NCBI GenBank assembly: GCA_003818675.1
Contig: RPPD01000143.1
Coordinates: forward strand, 1-6,374
Length of the DNA: 6,374 nt
From: Spirochaetaceae bacterium
GTDB lineage: Bacteria > Spirochaetota > Spirochaetia > SZUA-6 > RPPD01
Reading direction: 5' to 3'
The translations under genes were made by a program, and so were the position numbers. Each line of letters opens with the position of its first letter. Positions within the stretch are counted from its first letter, which is position 1. This document shows positions 1-6,347 of this stretch, piece by piece. Below the pieces are notes generated by a model, which made no database searches, was not told the DNA's origin, and saw only the letters and a program-made list of their open reading frames with translations.

Positions 1-1625
1 CTGCCTCTGGTTGTGAAAAAGGGGCGCCACGAAATATTCAAAACGCGAATTGCCCTGATGATCCGCTCGGGGAGTATTTTGCTGGCTGGATAGACCATTT
101 CGGGATCATTCGGATCGCACTGGATGCGCACGCCGTTTGAAAAACCAAAGACCAGGCGTACGTCAGCCCCGGTCATGTCCGGCCTGGTGAACAGCGAGAT
201 AAAGCATTCCTTCATGCCGGTCAGGACGAGCTCCCTGAATACCATATCAAAAAGCCCCGGCAAGTCAGTGGCAGTACCAATCAGCTTGTTGAAATTGTGA
301 ACTTCACGTGAAACATCGTCGAACGCGAGCAGTCTGGCATACTGGATCCTGATACTGTGCTCCGCGAACTGGGACTGGAGCACAAGAATAATGTTGTCAA
401 TCCGGTAAATCAGCTCCGGAAGCATGCCCCCAAGACGCTGCCTTATCCTGACGAGAAACAACTCCCATTCCGAAAAATCATCCTCCTTGGCATACTCCTC
501 CAGCAGGGAGGCAAAATCCCTTAAAAGGGTTTTGTCATAACCGTCGAAACAAACATCCAGAATCTTCTTCAAAAAGTTTTCAAGCACTTGCCCCGCGAGC
601 CCCGGTACAGTGCAGAGCTTTTCCGGATCAGCTGCGAGTGCCCGCAATGCCGATTTCCTGTCTGATCCCCCGGACACGCCTGACGGTTTGAGTTCAGGCA
701 TGGACTGTATGAGGTCTGCCACCGGGCGAGGGACACAGCCGCATGAGCGCCTGATGACCAGCCGAGAACAGATGGTCGAAAGCTCTGGCACTTCTTTTCC
801 CTGGATGAGGTCCATAAGCACGGACATGCCCCTGTGCAGCATAAGCGGCTGCGGATGGGGAACTGTTGTCACAGGAGAACGCATAACCTTTGTCTTGGGA
901 TAATTGTCATATCCGGTCAGTGCCACGTCTTCAGGAATACGAATGCCCCGTCGCTCGAGTTCCTCGTGCGCCCCGATTGCCAGCCTGTCATTTGCCGCAA
1001 CCATTGCCTCGAAATCCGCTTTGCGCTCATCAAGAAGGATGCGGACAGCCTCCTTGCCGGTGCCCTTGCCGTAGTAAATGTCCCAGGGAAGGGGCGGCGA
1101 TACGAGTTTTGGATCAAACTGAATGTTGTGCGCAGCCAGGGCATCACAATAGGCCTTCATCCTGTTCTCCATCGCCATGTTCCCGGCAGGACCGGAAATC
1201 ATCGCAATCCTTCTGTAGCCGTGCACAGTTATCAGATGTTCCATTATCATCAGAAAATCCGTATAGCTGTCAGACACCACACTCGGGATCCCGGGGAAGT
1301 TCAAACCTACAGAGACCACTGGTAGAATCTTGACAGAGTTCATGACATTCATGAACTCCTCTTCAGTCCTGAATGATGACTTGAACCCGACAGACGATAC
1401 TATCACGCCGTCTATCATGTCCCTGTCAAGGAGCCGGTAAATCCTGTTTCCCCCGGAATCCCCCTCCAGAATCGAGAACTGCTCCCCCCCGCGGTACCAG
1501 AGAACCGAAGCATTGTTTGCGCGCGCTTCATCGAAAACGACATCGGAAAAATTGATATTACCATAAAAAGGACGAATGGGATTTGAGAAAAAGGCAATGG
1601 TTATCCGCTTCTTTTTTTCTGGCAT
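1..1625 (-). CDS. LacI-type sensor domain protein, paralogue of the neighbouring kinase (3' end outside window)
   Basis: The reverse strand is open from ATG at 1625 to the left edge (541 codons plus two bases), so the C-terminus is missing. Residues about 8-290 form a LacI-type (Peripla_BP_3-like) ligand-binding domain: first strand ITIAFFSNP, NDRLAIGA at 212-219, then RGIRIPEDVALTGYD at 226-240. It ends in RRSCGC (292-297). A mostly helical stretch (about 340-435) and a probable GAF-like fold (about 440-541) follow; both align with the upstream kinase. There is no HTH, signal peptide or membrane segment, so a cytoplasmic ligand sensor is inferred. The start was chosen because it matches the paralogue's N-terminus; GGATA at 1631-1635 gives a weak ribosome site. 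An in-frame TTG at 1679 would add 18 residues and is less likely. The output domain may be a kinase, GGDEF or DNA-binding domain; the window cannot say. Confidence 0.88.
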   Translation of the reverse strand, partial: MPEKKKRITIAFFSNPIRPFYGNINFSDVVFDEARANNASVLWYRGGEQFSILEGDSGGNRIYRLLDRDMIDGVIVSSVGFKSSFRTEEEFMNVMNSVKILPVVSVGLNFPGIPSVVSDSYTDFLMIMEHLITVHGYRRIAMISGPAGNMAMENRMKAYCDALAAHNIQFDPKLVSPPLPWDIYYGKGTGKEAVRILLDERKADFEAMVAANDRLAIGAHEELERRGIRIPEDVALTGYDNYPKTKVMRSPVTTVPHPQPLMLHRGMSVLMDLIQGKEVPELSTICSRLVIRRSCGCVPRPVADLIQSMPELKPSGVSGGSDRKSALRALAADPEKLCTVPGLAGQVLENFLKKILDVCFDGYDKTLLRDFASLLEEYAKEDDFSEWELFLVRIRQRLGGMLPELIYRIDNIILVLQSQFAEHSIRIQYARLLAFDDVSREVHNFNKLIGTATDLPGLFDMVFRELVLTGMKECFISLFTRPDMTGADVRLVFGFSNGVRIQCDPNDPEMVYPASKILPERIIRAIRVLNISWRPFFTTRG

Positions 1626-1650
1626 TTCTTTATCCAGTGATCCTTTTTTA

Positions 1651-1679
1651 ATTGTATGTTCTGCAATGCAAGCCGTCAA
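1651..1679 (-). promoter_or_regulatory. Predicted sigma-70 promoter for the second LacI-sensor gene
   Basis: Read on the minus strand, TTGACG (1679-1674) and TACAAT (1656-1651) each match the consensus at five of six positions and are exactly 17 bp apart. The -35 box overlaps the TGA stop of the upstream kinase gene. Transcription would start near 1644, giving a leader of about 19 nt before the ATG at 1625. The second paralogue could therefore be expressed independently of the first as well as by read-through. The prediction rests on eye matching only. Confidence 0.55.
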
Positions 1680-4144
1680 GGCAATTGTTGCGTGATTGGT
1701 CCGGGCAGCGTTACAATAAAGCGGGCGCCCTTGCCCGGTTCGCTTTCAACCCTGATACTGCCGCCGTGACGATCCGCGATTTTCTGGCAGACGGCAAGAC
1801 CAATTCCCGATCCTTCGTACTCGCCCTGTGCGTGCAGTCGCTCGAATATCCTGAAAATCCTCTCCTGGAATTCCTTCTCGATGCCGATCCCATTGTCCTG
1901 GACAACAAGCTCGAAGGAACTATCGGAGGTTTTTGCCACATAGACCCTGACAATCGGAGGCGTATCCTTCCTGTGAAACTTGAGCGCGTTGGAAATGAGA
2001 TTCTGGAGAAGCCGCCGCATCTGGACCGGATCTGCGTCTATTTCAGGAAGCTGTCCAATTTGTACTGTTCCCGATGAGGCAAGTATCCGCTGCTCAAGGT
2101 CACTCTTGACTTCCTCCGCCAGTTCGGAGAGCTTCACCCGCTTGGAGGCGCCCATCTTGCTGGATACACGCGAATATTCGAGGAGACTGGTTATAAGGCT
2201 CTGCATACGCGTGACAGCCTTTCTGAGCCTTGTAGCGTCCTCATTTTCCTGCTGACCCAATATCTTTGCATATGTCTTGTCAAGCCTGTCATTGAAGACG
2301 ATTATCTTTCTGAGAGGCTCCTGCAGGTCATGGGACGCCACATACGCGAACTGTTCCAGTTCCTGGTTGGAACGTATCAGCTCAGCCGCTTTTTTCTGCA
2401 GAGTGCTGGCAGTGGCTTTGTACCGTTCCAGAAGGAGAATGCTCCAGAGCGTGCTTGAGACCTGGGTTCGGATTGCCTCATAGATGTAGACAAATTCAGT
2501 CTTGATCTCTATGATAAGAAGTCCCATCTGGTTTTCATGAGTGTACAGGGGACCGATAAAAAGCCTGTATTTACCCAGCTCGGGAAGGGCTTCGCCCTGC
2601 AGCAGGTTTCCAAGCCAAAACTCCCGTCCGGGGATTTGCTTAACTACCGGACCAACTGCATTTCGCCCAAAAATCTGCCATGAGGGCTCACCACTGCCCT
2701 CCCCGGAATCGAACAAGGCCAGATACCAGATGCGCACCCCAAGCTGATTCATTTCAGTACACATTATATTATTCAGTGTCTCCAGACTGTATGCCCTGTT
2801 AATGGACTGGATGATCAGATGTGTCAATCCAAAGAGTCTTGACCGCTGGCTCAAAACACGGTACTGGGAGTGCAGGCTGAACTCATGCAATCGGACGCGC
2901 ACAAGATGCGCGAAGTCATCAATCATCTCCAATTTTCCCGGCAATAGATCCAGGAGGATATCTCTGGCCGCGCTTGTCGCCCTCTGCCATCCGGCATAGA
3001 CCTGTTCTTTTTCGGATCGGTTGACCAGGCAATCGAGCGCATCAAGAAAAGGCCGGCATTTCTCATTCCTTACTCCATCTGAAAAAGCCCTGAAAAAGAT
3101 ACGGAGCGAATCGGCTGGAAGAATGCCGCCGGATACCGCCTCATGCCGGGTAAAACTAACTTCTGCATCACCGATTTTATTCTCATGCCCTGTGGTTTTT
3201 GTGACAACAGGTGTTCTTGAAGATTGATTCCGCTTTTCAAAAGCAGCTTCAAGATCCCTGATCGGGGATGAATCACATCCGCATGAACGTCTATATAGAA
3301 TCTCCGACCTGACCGGGGTTGTCATGGGGATTTTTTTCCCTGCAATCAGATCAACAAGAAGGTAAACAGCCTCCCTGTTGATCTGATACTGGGGATGAGG
3401 AACACTGGTAAGCGGTTTTACCAGATGCCGCCCCTCCTCGCTGTCATCATAACCTGTGACCGCCACATCATCGGGAATATCGATTCCCCGTTTTTCAAGT
3501 TCCGCGCATGCGCCAATCGCAAGACGGTCGTTGGATGCGACAATTGCGTCAAATTTCACTTCCCGTTCGTCAAGGAGCGTTGTTACAGCAGCGCCTCCCA
3601 CGGCATGTCCCCTCGCCAAGTCCCATTCAAGCGGACCAATGACAAGCTCAGGCTTGAGCTTCATGTCATGCCTGGCCAGGGCATCGCAATAGGCCCGATA
3701 CCTGTCATTTGCGGTCTCGGAGGATTCGGGTCCCCGCAGAAAGGCCACATTCCTGCGGTTGTGCGCGGTCACCAGATGTTCTGTCATCTTCAGGATATCA
3801 TCATAACTGTCAGGAATGACGGAAGGGATTCCATTGATGCGTCCCCCGGACGCGACAATCGGAAGGGGCGCAAGCATATTGATCAGGCCCATAAACGAAT
3901 CCTTAGACTTGAAGAAATTCCTGAATCCGACAGGCGCGATAATAATGCCGTCTACCTGCTGTTTGTCAATAAAATTAAAGATCAGGTTGGCCTCTTTTTC
4001 ATAATCGCCAGGAGTGTCATGCCTGCCCCCCCGATACCACAGAAGGTTTATGTCCAGCCCGGAGACCACTTCCCAGATGCCGTGATAGGCAATCATGGTC
4101 CCTATGTACGGGGTCGTGGGATTTGAGAGATACGCAATGGTCAT
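1676..4144 (-). CDS. Hybrid LacI-type sensor histidine kinase, soluble
   Basis: This 822-residue protein is a ligand sensor fused to a histidine kinase. Residues 1-285 are a LacI-type binding domain without the usual N-terminal HTH: TIAYLSNP strand at 2-9, NDRLAIGA at 205-212, RGIDIPDDVAVTGYDD at 219-234. It ends in RRSCGC (285-290). Residues about 340-435 are helical, 440-560 look GAF-like, and 570-600 form a probable signalling coiled coil. The HisKA domain carries the phospho-acceptor His605 in SHDLQEPLRK. The ATPase domain has the N box (Asn715, Asn719), G1 box DNGIGI (750-755), F box (764-771) and G2 box GSGIGL (778-783), so it looks catalytically complete. It has no receiver domain, transmembrane segment or signal peptide. 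The ligand is unknown; a sugar is a family-based guess. The ATG at 4144 is the only reasonable start, because an in-frame TAG lies a few codons upstream. No response regulator is visible beside it. Confidence 0.93.
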   Translation of the reverse strand: MTIAYLSNPTTPYIGTMIAYHGIWEVVSGLDINLLWYRGGRHDTPGDYEKEANLIFNFIDKQQVDGIIIAPVGFRNFFKSKDSFMGLINMLAPLPIVASGGRINGIPSVIPDSYDDILKMTEHLVTAHNRRNVAFLRGPESSETANDRYRAYCDALARHDMKLKPELVIGPLEWDLARGHAVGGAAVTTLLDEREVKFDAIVASNDRLAIGACAELEKRGIDIPDDVAVTGYDDSEEGRHLVKPLTSVPHPQYQINREAVYLLVDLIAGKKIPMTTPVRSEILYRRSCGCDSSPIRDLEAAFEKRNQSSRTPVVTKTTGHENKIGDAEVSFTRHEAVSGGILPADSLRIFFRAFSDGVRNEKCRPFLDALDCLVNRSEKEQVYAGWQRATSAARDILLDLLPGKLEMIDDFAHLVRVRLHEFSLHSQYRVLSQRSRLFGLTHLIIQSINRAYSLETLNNIMCTEMNQLGVRIWYLALFDSGEGSGEPSWQIFGRNAVGPVVKQIPGREFWLGNLLQGEALPELGKYRLFIGPLYTHENQMGLLIIEIKTEFVYIYEAIRTQVSSTLWSILLLERYKATASTLQKKAAELIRSNQELEQFAYVASHDLQEPLRKIIVFNDRLDKTYAKILGQQENEDATRLRKAVTRMQSLITSLLEYSRVSSKMGASKRVKLSELAEEVKSDLEQRILASSGTVQIGQLPEIDADPVQMRRLLQNLISNALKFHRKDTPPIVRVYVAKTSDSSFELVVQDNGIGIEKEFQERIFRIFERLHAQGEYEGSGIGLAVCQKIADRHGGSIRVESEPGKGARFIVTLPGPITQQLP

Positions 4145-4150
4145 ATAATG

Positions 4151-4179
4151 ATTCTATTGTCAAAGCCTGCATTATTCAA
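4151..4179 (-). promoter_or_regulatory. Predicted sigma-70 promoter for the sensor kinase, possibly leaderless
   Basis: On the minus strand, TTGAAT (4179-4174) and TAGAAT (4156-4151) are spaced by exactly 17 bp and match the consensus at four and five positions. Only six bases separate the -10 box from the ATG at 4144, so the predicted transcription start falls on or next to the start codon. No Shine-Dalgarno sequence precedes that ATG, which fits a leaderless message. Confidence 0.5.
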
Positions 4180-4230
4180 ATGTTTTGAAGGACCCATTAT
4201 TGACCGTGGGCTGCATTTCCTTAATAATGC
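4169..4230. repeat. Inverted repeat GCATTATT / AATAATGC across the divergent promoters
   Basis: GCATTATT at 4169-4176 and its exact reverse complement AATAATGC at 4223-4230 are far-apart arms flanking the divergent control region. A further direct copy, CATTATT, lies at 4196-4202. The right arm overlaps the predicted tsaE -10 box and the left arm overlaps the kinase -35 box. It could be a paired operator, but the arms are short and AT-rich, so chance is a real alternative. Confidence 0.3.
4200..4228 (+). promoter_or_regulatory. Predicted sigma-70 promoter for the tsaE-tsaB operon, possibly leaderless
   Basis: TTGACC (4200-4205) and AATAAT (4223-4228) are separated by exactly 17 bp, each matching the consensus at five of six positions. 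The -10 box ends eight bases before the tsaE ATG, so transcription should begin zero to three bases upstream of it. There is no Shine-Dalgarno sequence in the preceding bases. Confidence 0.5.
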
Positions 4231-4236
4231 AATATC

Positions 4237-4677
4237 ATGGTGACGCCATTCAACACTCAGACAATCCGCACATCCACGCACGAAGAAACCCTCGAGCTTG
4301 GTACAAAAATAGGCAAATCCCTTCAGCCTGGAAGCAGCGTCACCCTGACTGGCCGTCTGGGCGCGGGGAAAACAACGCTTGTAAAAGGCATAGCCCTGGC
4401 TTTGGGAATAGATGAACCTGTGACCAGCCCGACATATACAATCATCTCCGAGTATTCAGGACTCCTTCCCCTCTACCACGTCGATCTCTACCGTGTGAAA
4501 GACCCGGATGAATTGTACGATATCGGCCTCGCTGAATACCTCGCGGGCACCGGAGTGACTGTAATTGAATGGCCGGAAATGGCCATGGCCATTCTCCCGG
4601 AAAATAATGTGGCGGTGATGATTTCTGTGGAAGCAAACGGAAGCCGCAAATTTGAATTGCAGGGTTTAAGAATATGA
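4237..4677 (+). CDS. tsaE: tRNA threonylcarbamoyladenosine biosynthesis ATPase TsaE
   Basis: TsaE is the ATPase that works with TsaB and TsaD to transfer the threonylcarbamoyl group to A37 of ANN-decoding tRNAs, in the cytoplasm. The 146-residue product has the normal length for the family and its landmarks: ETLELG near 17-22, Walker A loop GRLGAGKTT (39-47, Lys45 and Thr46), TSPTYT (63-68), HVDLYR (81-86) and EWPE (111-114). Start: an in-frame stop lies just upstream, and no ATG, GTG or TTG occurs between codon 2 and the conserved ETLELG, so only the ATG at 4237 or the adjacent GTG at 4240 is possible. It opens the plus-strand operon and overlaps tsaB by an ATGA junction at 4674-4677. Confidence 0.95.
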   Translation: MVTPFNTQTIRTSTHEETLELGTKIGKSLQPGSSVTLTGRLGAGKTTLVKGIALALGIDEPVTSPTYTIISEYSGLLPLYHVDLYRVKDPDELYDIGLAEYLAGTGVTVIEWPEMAMAILPENNVAVMISVEANGSRKFELQGLRI

Positions 4678-5366
4678 ATATACTCGCATTGGATACTGCA
4701 ACAAATGTCATGGGAATAGCCGCAACGACGGACGAACACAGGATCTGCATCCAGGCAAATATAGGTTTCCATCATGGGGAAAGCCTTTTCCCCTGGATGG
4801 ACCGCATGTTCCGCGAGCTTGAACTAAATCCGAAGGACTTGAACCTCGTGATCTGTACAATAGGTCCAGGCTCGTTTACAGGACTGCGGATAGGTCTTTC
4901 AACTGCCAAGGGTATTGCCCTGGCTGCAGAATGTCCAGTGGTGGGCATTCCAACACTGGATCTCTATGCCGCATCACACGCGCACCTGCGGGGTTTGGTG
5001 ATCCCATTGCTTGATGCGAGGAAAAACCGTTTCTATACAGCATGCTATTCTCATGGTAAAAGGACTTCAGAATATCTGGATCTTGCGGCCGCCGAGACAG
5101 CCGCTCTTGCGGGCAAGGATGACACCGTGCTCTTCACCGGACCTGACGCCGCAGTTCTTGCGCCAATCTTAACTGAAGGCCGGGCGACAATCCTGCCACA
5201 GCAGGCCGACCTCGAACTCCTTGTATCGCTTGGCATTCGCAAACTGGAAGAGGATGGACCGCTTGACCCGGCTGCAGGGCCGCTTTACCTGCGCAGATGC
5301 GAGGCTGAGATGCATCACGAGGAAATGGAAGCCAGAAAAAAAGGAGACCCAGGGAGAGTGACATGA
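4674..5366 (+). CDS. tsaB: tRNA threonylcarbamoyladenosine biosynthesis protein TsaB
   Basis: TsaB is the ASKHA-fold partner that scaffolds the catalytic subunit TsaD in t6A synthesis. The 230-residue product has the typical length and motifs: LALDTAT (4-10), HHGESL (33-38), GPGSFTGLRIG (64-74), LLDARKNRFY (112-121) and the C-terminal PLYLRRCEAE (203-212). Its ATG overlaps the tsaE stop as ATGA, and its own stop overlaps the next start in the same way, so translation of all three genes is probably coupled. AGGG at 4661-4664 is a weak, somewhat distant ribosome site, which suits a gene that depends on re-initiation. The tail after residue 212 is charged and rich in Glu, Lys and Arg. Neither tsaD nor tsaC is in the window. 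Confidence 0.96.
   Translation: MNILALDTATNVMGIAATTDEHRICIQANIGFHHGESLFPWMDRMFRELELNPKDLNLVICTIGPGSFTGLRIGLSTAKGIALAAECPVVGIPTLDLYAASHAHLRGLVIPLLDARKNRFYTACYSHGKRTSEYLDLAAAETAALAGKDDTVLFTGPDAAVLAPILTEGRATILPQQADLELLVSLGIRKLEEDGPLDPAAGPLYLRRCEAEMHHEEMEARKKGDPGRVT
5352..5356 (+). promoter_or_regulatory. Shine-Dalgarno site for the membrane LuxR gene
   Basis: GGGAG lies six bases before the ATG at 5363, with another GGAG at 5343-5346. This is the strongest ribosome site of the operon, and it lies inside the end of tsaB. It supports the ATG at 5363, although the next codon, ATG at 5366, is also within reach. Confidence 0.7.
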
Positions 5367-6301
5367 TGGGAGGATTCCTCGTATTTTTCACAATTTTGTG
5401 TTTTTCAATCGGAATCATCACATGGGTACTGGCCATTGCCATTTTTTTCAGACAGAGAAACACACTTGAAAAAAGTTTCCTTGTGTTTCTGACCTCGTTC
5501 ATGCTCCTGATGTTCCTGGCAGCCCTGATGTTCTATCTGGAACCCGTCCTGGTGCAGGATACCGTCGTCTTTTTCTGCGTCCAGCTCGTTTCCCGCCTCA
5601 TGGCCGTGGTTCTCATATACACACTGACCAATTTCTGCCAGCACCTGGTGAAGCGCCCCCGCTCTTTTGCCGCCAGGGCCGTTTTTCATGTCCTGTTTCT
5701 GCTGCTCTTCATCTTCACGGCCCTCTACCAGATTTTCACATTCATGCCCGAGGTTGCGCGGCCGCTCCGTAATCTGGAAGCTCCCGATCTTCTGCTCTAC
5801 GGAGCCGGCATCTATTCAATTATTTTGATTGTCCGGTATTACCGGGACATTGAAAATGAAACCCTGCGCAGCGTGGTCAGGTCTTTCGGCGTGATGATTC
5901 TAATCCTGTTTCCCATAACCCTGCTTGATGAGTTCAACATTACCCTGGTCATGGACCCAGGGCTCGCCTCACCGCTGGAGTTCCGGTTTCTTTTCTTTCC
6001 CTTCACATACCTTGTATTTAACGCCATGCTTTTATACCACGGCTTCCAGCACTACATACGGGGGCGTATTACCCCCCGGGACAATACGCCCCGGGTCATT
6101 TCCCCGGGCTTCATATCGCAGTACAAGGTAACTGCGCGTGAACAGGAACTGATCACGTGTCTCGCCAAAGGTTTTTCGAACCAGGAAATAGGCGAAAAGC
6201 TTTTTATTTCATCAGCAACAGTCAGGAACCACCTTCACAATATCTTTGAAAAGACAGGTGCCAAAAGCCGCACCGACCTGCTCAGCAAGGCCTATGGGTG
6301 A
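5363..6301 (+). CDS. Seven-helix membrane protein with C-terminal LuxR-type HTH domain
   Basis: The 312-residue product looks like a membrane-tethered transcription factor. Hydrophobic segments fall at about 5-29, 36-58, 66-92, 102-127, 141-158, 169-190 and 205-225. Positive charges cluster at 30-37, 97-105, 158-173 and 230-239. By the positive-inside rule this gives an outside N-terminus, seven helices and a cytoplasmic C-terminus, as a DNA-binding tail requires. Residues 256-310 are a LuxR/GerE-type HTH: TAREQELITCLAKGFSNQEI, then the recognition helix SSATVRNHLHNIFEKTGAKS. There is no receiver domain, so a signal sensed in the membrane is more likely than phosphorylation. The DNA targets are unknown. 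Its start overlaps the tsaB stop (ATGA), making it the third cistron of the t6A operon. Such 7TM-LuxR proteins occur in several phyla, but I cannot name a characterised orthologue. Confidence 0.88.
   Translation: MMGGFLVFFTILCFSIGIITWVLAIAIFFRQRNTLEKSFLVFLTSFMLLMFLAALMFYLEPVLVQDTVVFFCVQLVSRLMAVVLIYTLTNFCQHLVKRPRSFAARAVFHVLFLLLFIFTALYQIFTFMPEVARPLRNLEAPDLLLYGAGIYSIILIVRYYRDIENETLRSVVRSFGVMILILFPITLLDEFNITLVMDPGLASPLEFRFLFFPFTYLVFNAMLLYHGFQHYIRGRITPRDNTPRVISPGFISQYKVTAREQELITCLAKGFSNQEIGEKLFISSATVRNHLHNIFEKTGAKSRTDLLSKAYG
6061..6092 (+). repeat. Perfect 10-bp inverted repeat inside the LuxR gene, with CCCCGGG copies
   Basis: GGGGCGTATT (6061-6070) and AATACGCCCC (6083-6092) are exact reverse complements around a 12-nt loop, so the mRNA can form a strong GC-rich hairpin. 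CCCCGGG occurs three times close together, at 6074-6080, 6089-6095 and 6102-6108. The element lies where the last membrane helix passes into the linker before the HTH domain (residues about 232-247). No T-run follows it, so it is not a standard intrinsic terminator. Confidence 0.6.
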
Positions 6302-6330
6302 TGACAAAACATCATTTTATATGTTATATT
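6301..6330 (+). promoter_or_regulatory. Predicted promoter for the gene starting at 6348
   Basis: ATGACA (6301-6306) and TATATT (6325-6330) are 18 bp apart, and TG at 6322-6323 gives an extended -10 element. The -35 box touches the stop codon of the LuxR gene. A small palindrome, AACAT (6308-6312) and ATGTT (6321-6325), sits in the spacer and could be an operator. Its arms are only 5 bp, so this is a weak call. Confidence 0.42.
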
Positions 6331-6334
6331 GCCT

Positions 6335-6340
6335 GAGGGG
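6335..6340 (+). promoter_or_regulatory. Shine-Dalgarno site for the last gene
   Basis: GAGGGG lies seven bases before the ATG at 6348, a good sequence at good spacing. It is the main support for calling the partial gene that follows. Confidence 0.6.
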
Positions 6341-6347
6341 ATAAAAT

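Noticed and set aside
610..1333. Overlapping plus-strand frames in the left region
   Set aside because: The minus strand is continuously open here and encodes a recognisable LacI-type sensor; the plus-strand frames have no family features.
1..1625. Possibility that the left gene is a broken pseudogene
   Set aside because: All 541 codons from the ATG to the window edge are open and the conserved motifs are in order; it is only cut by the window.
1623..1679. Alternative TTG start at 1679 for the left sensor gene, overlapping the kinase stop
   Set aside because: It would add 18 residues with no counterpart in the paralogue and would coincide with the predicted -35 box; the ATG at 1625 matches the paralogue's N-terminus.
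1652..2077. Plus-strand frame opposite the kinase ATPase domain
   Set aside because: It is antisense to the conserved N, G1 and G2 boxes of the kinase and is best explained as a shadow of that frame.
3395..4126. Long open frame on the plus strand opposite the kinase's ligand domain
   Set aside because: It lies fully antisense to a well-supported domain, shows no recognisable motif and has no promoter or ribosome site. A similar antisense frame is open in the paralogue (834-1325), as expected when the sense sequence is homologous.
1676..4144. Classifying the kinase as a LacI-family repressor
   Set aside because: The N-terminal HTH is missing, the protein begins at the first strand of the ligand domain, and the C-terminus is a complete kinase.
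6061..6108. GC-rich hairpin read as an intrinsic terminator
   Set aside because: It lies inside a conserved coding frame upstream of the HTH domain and is not followed by a run of T.
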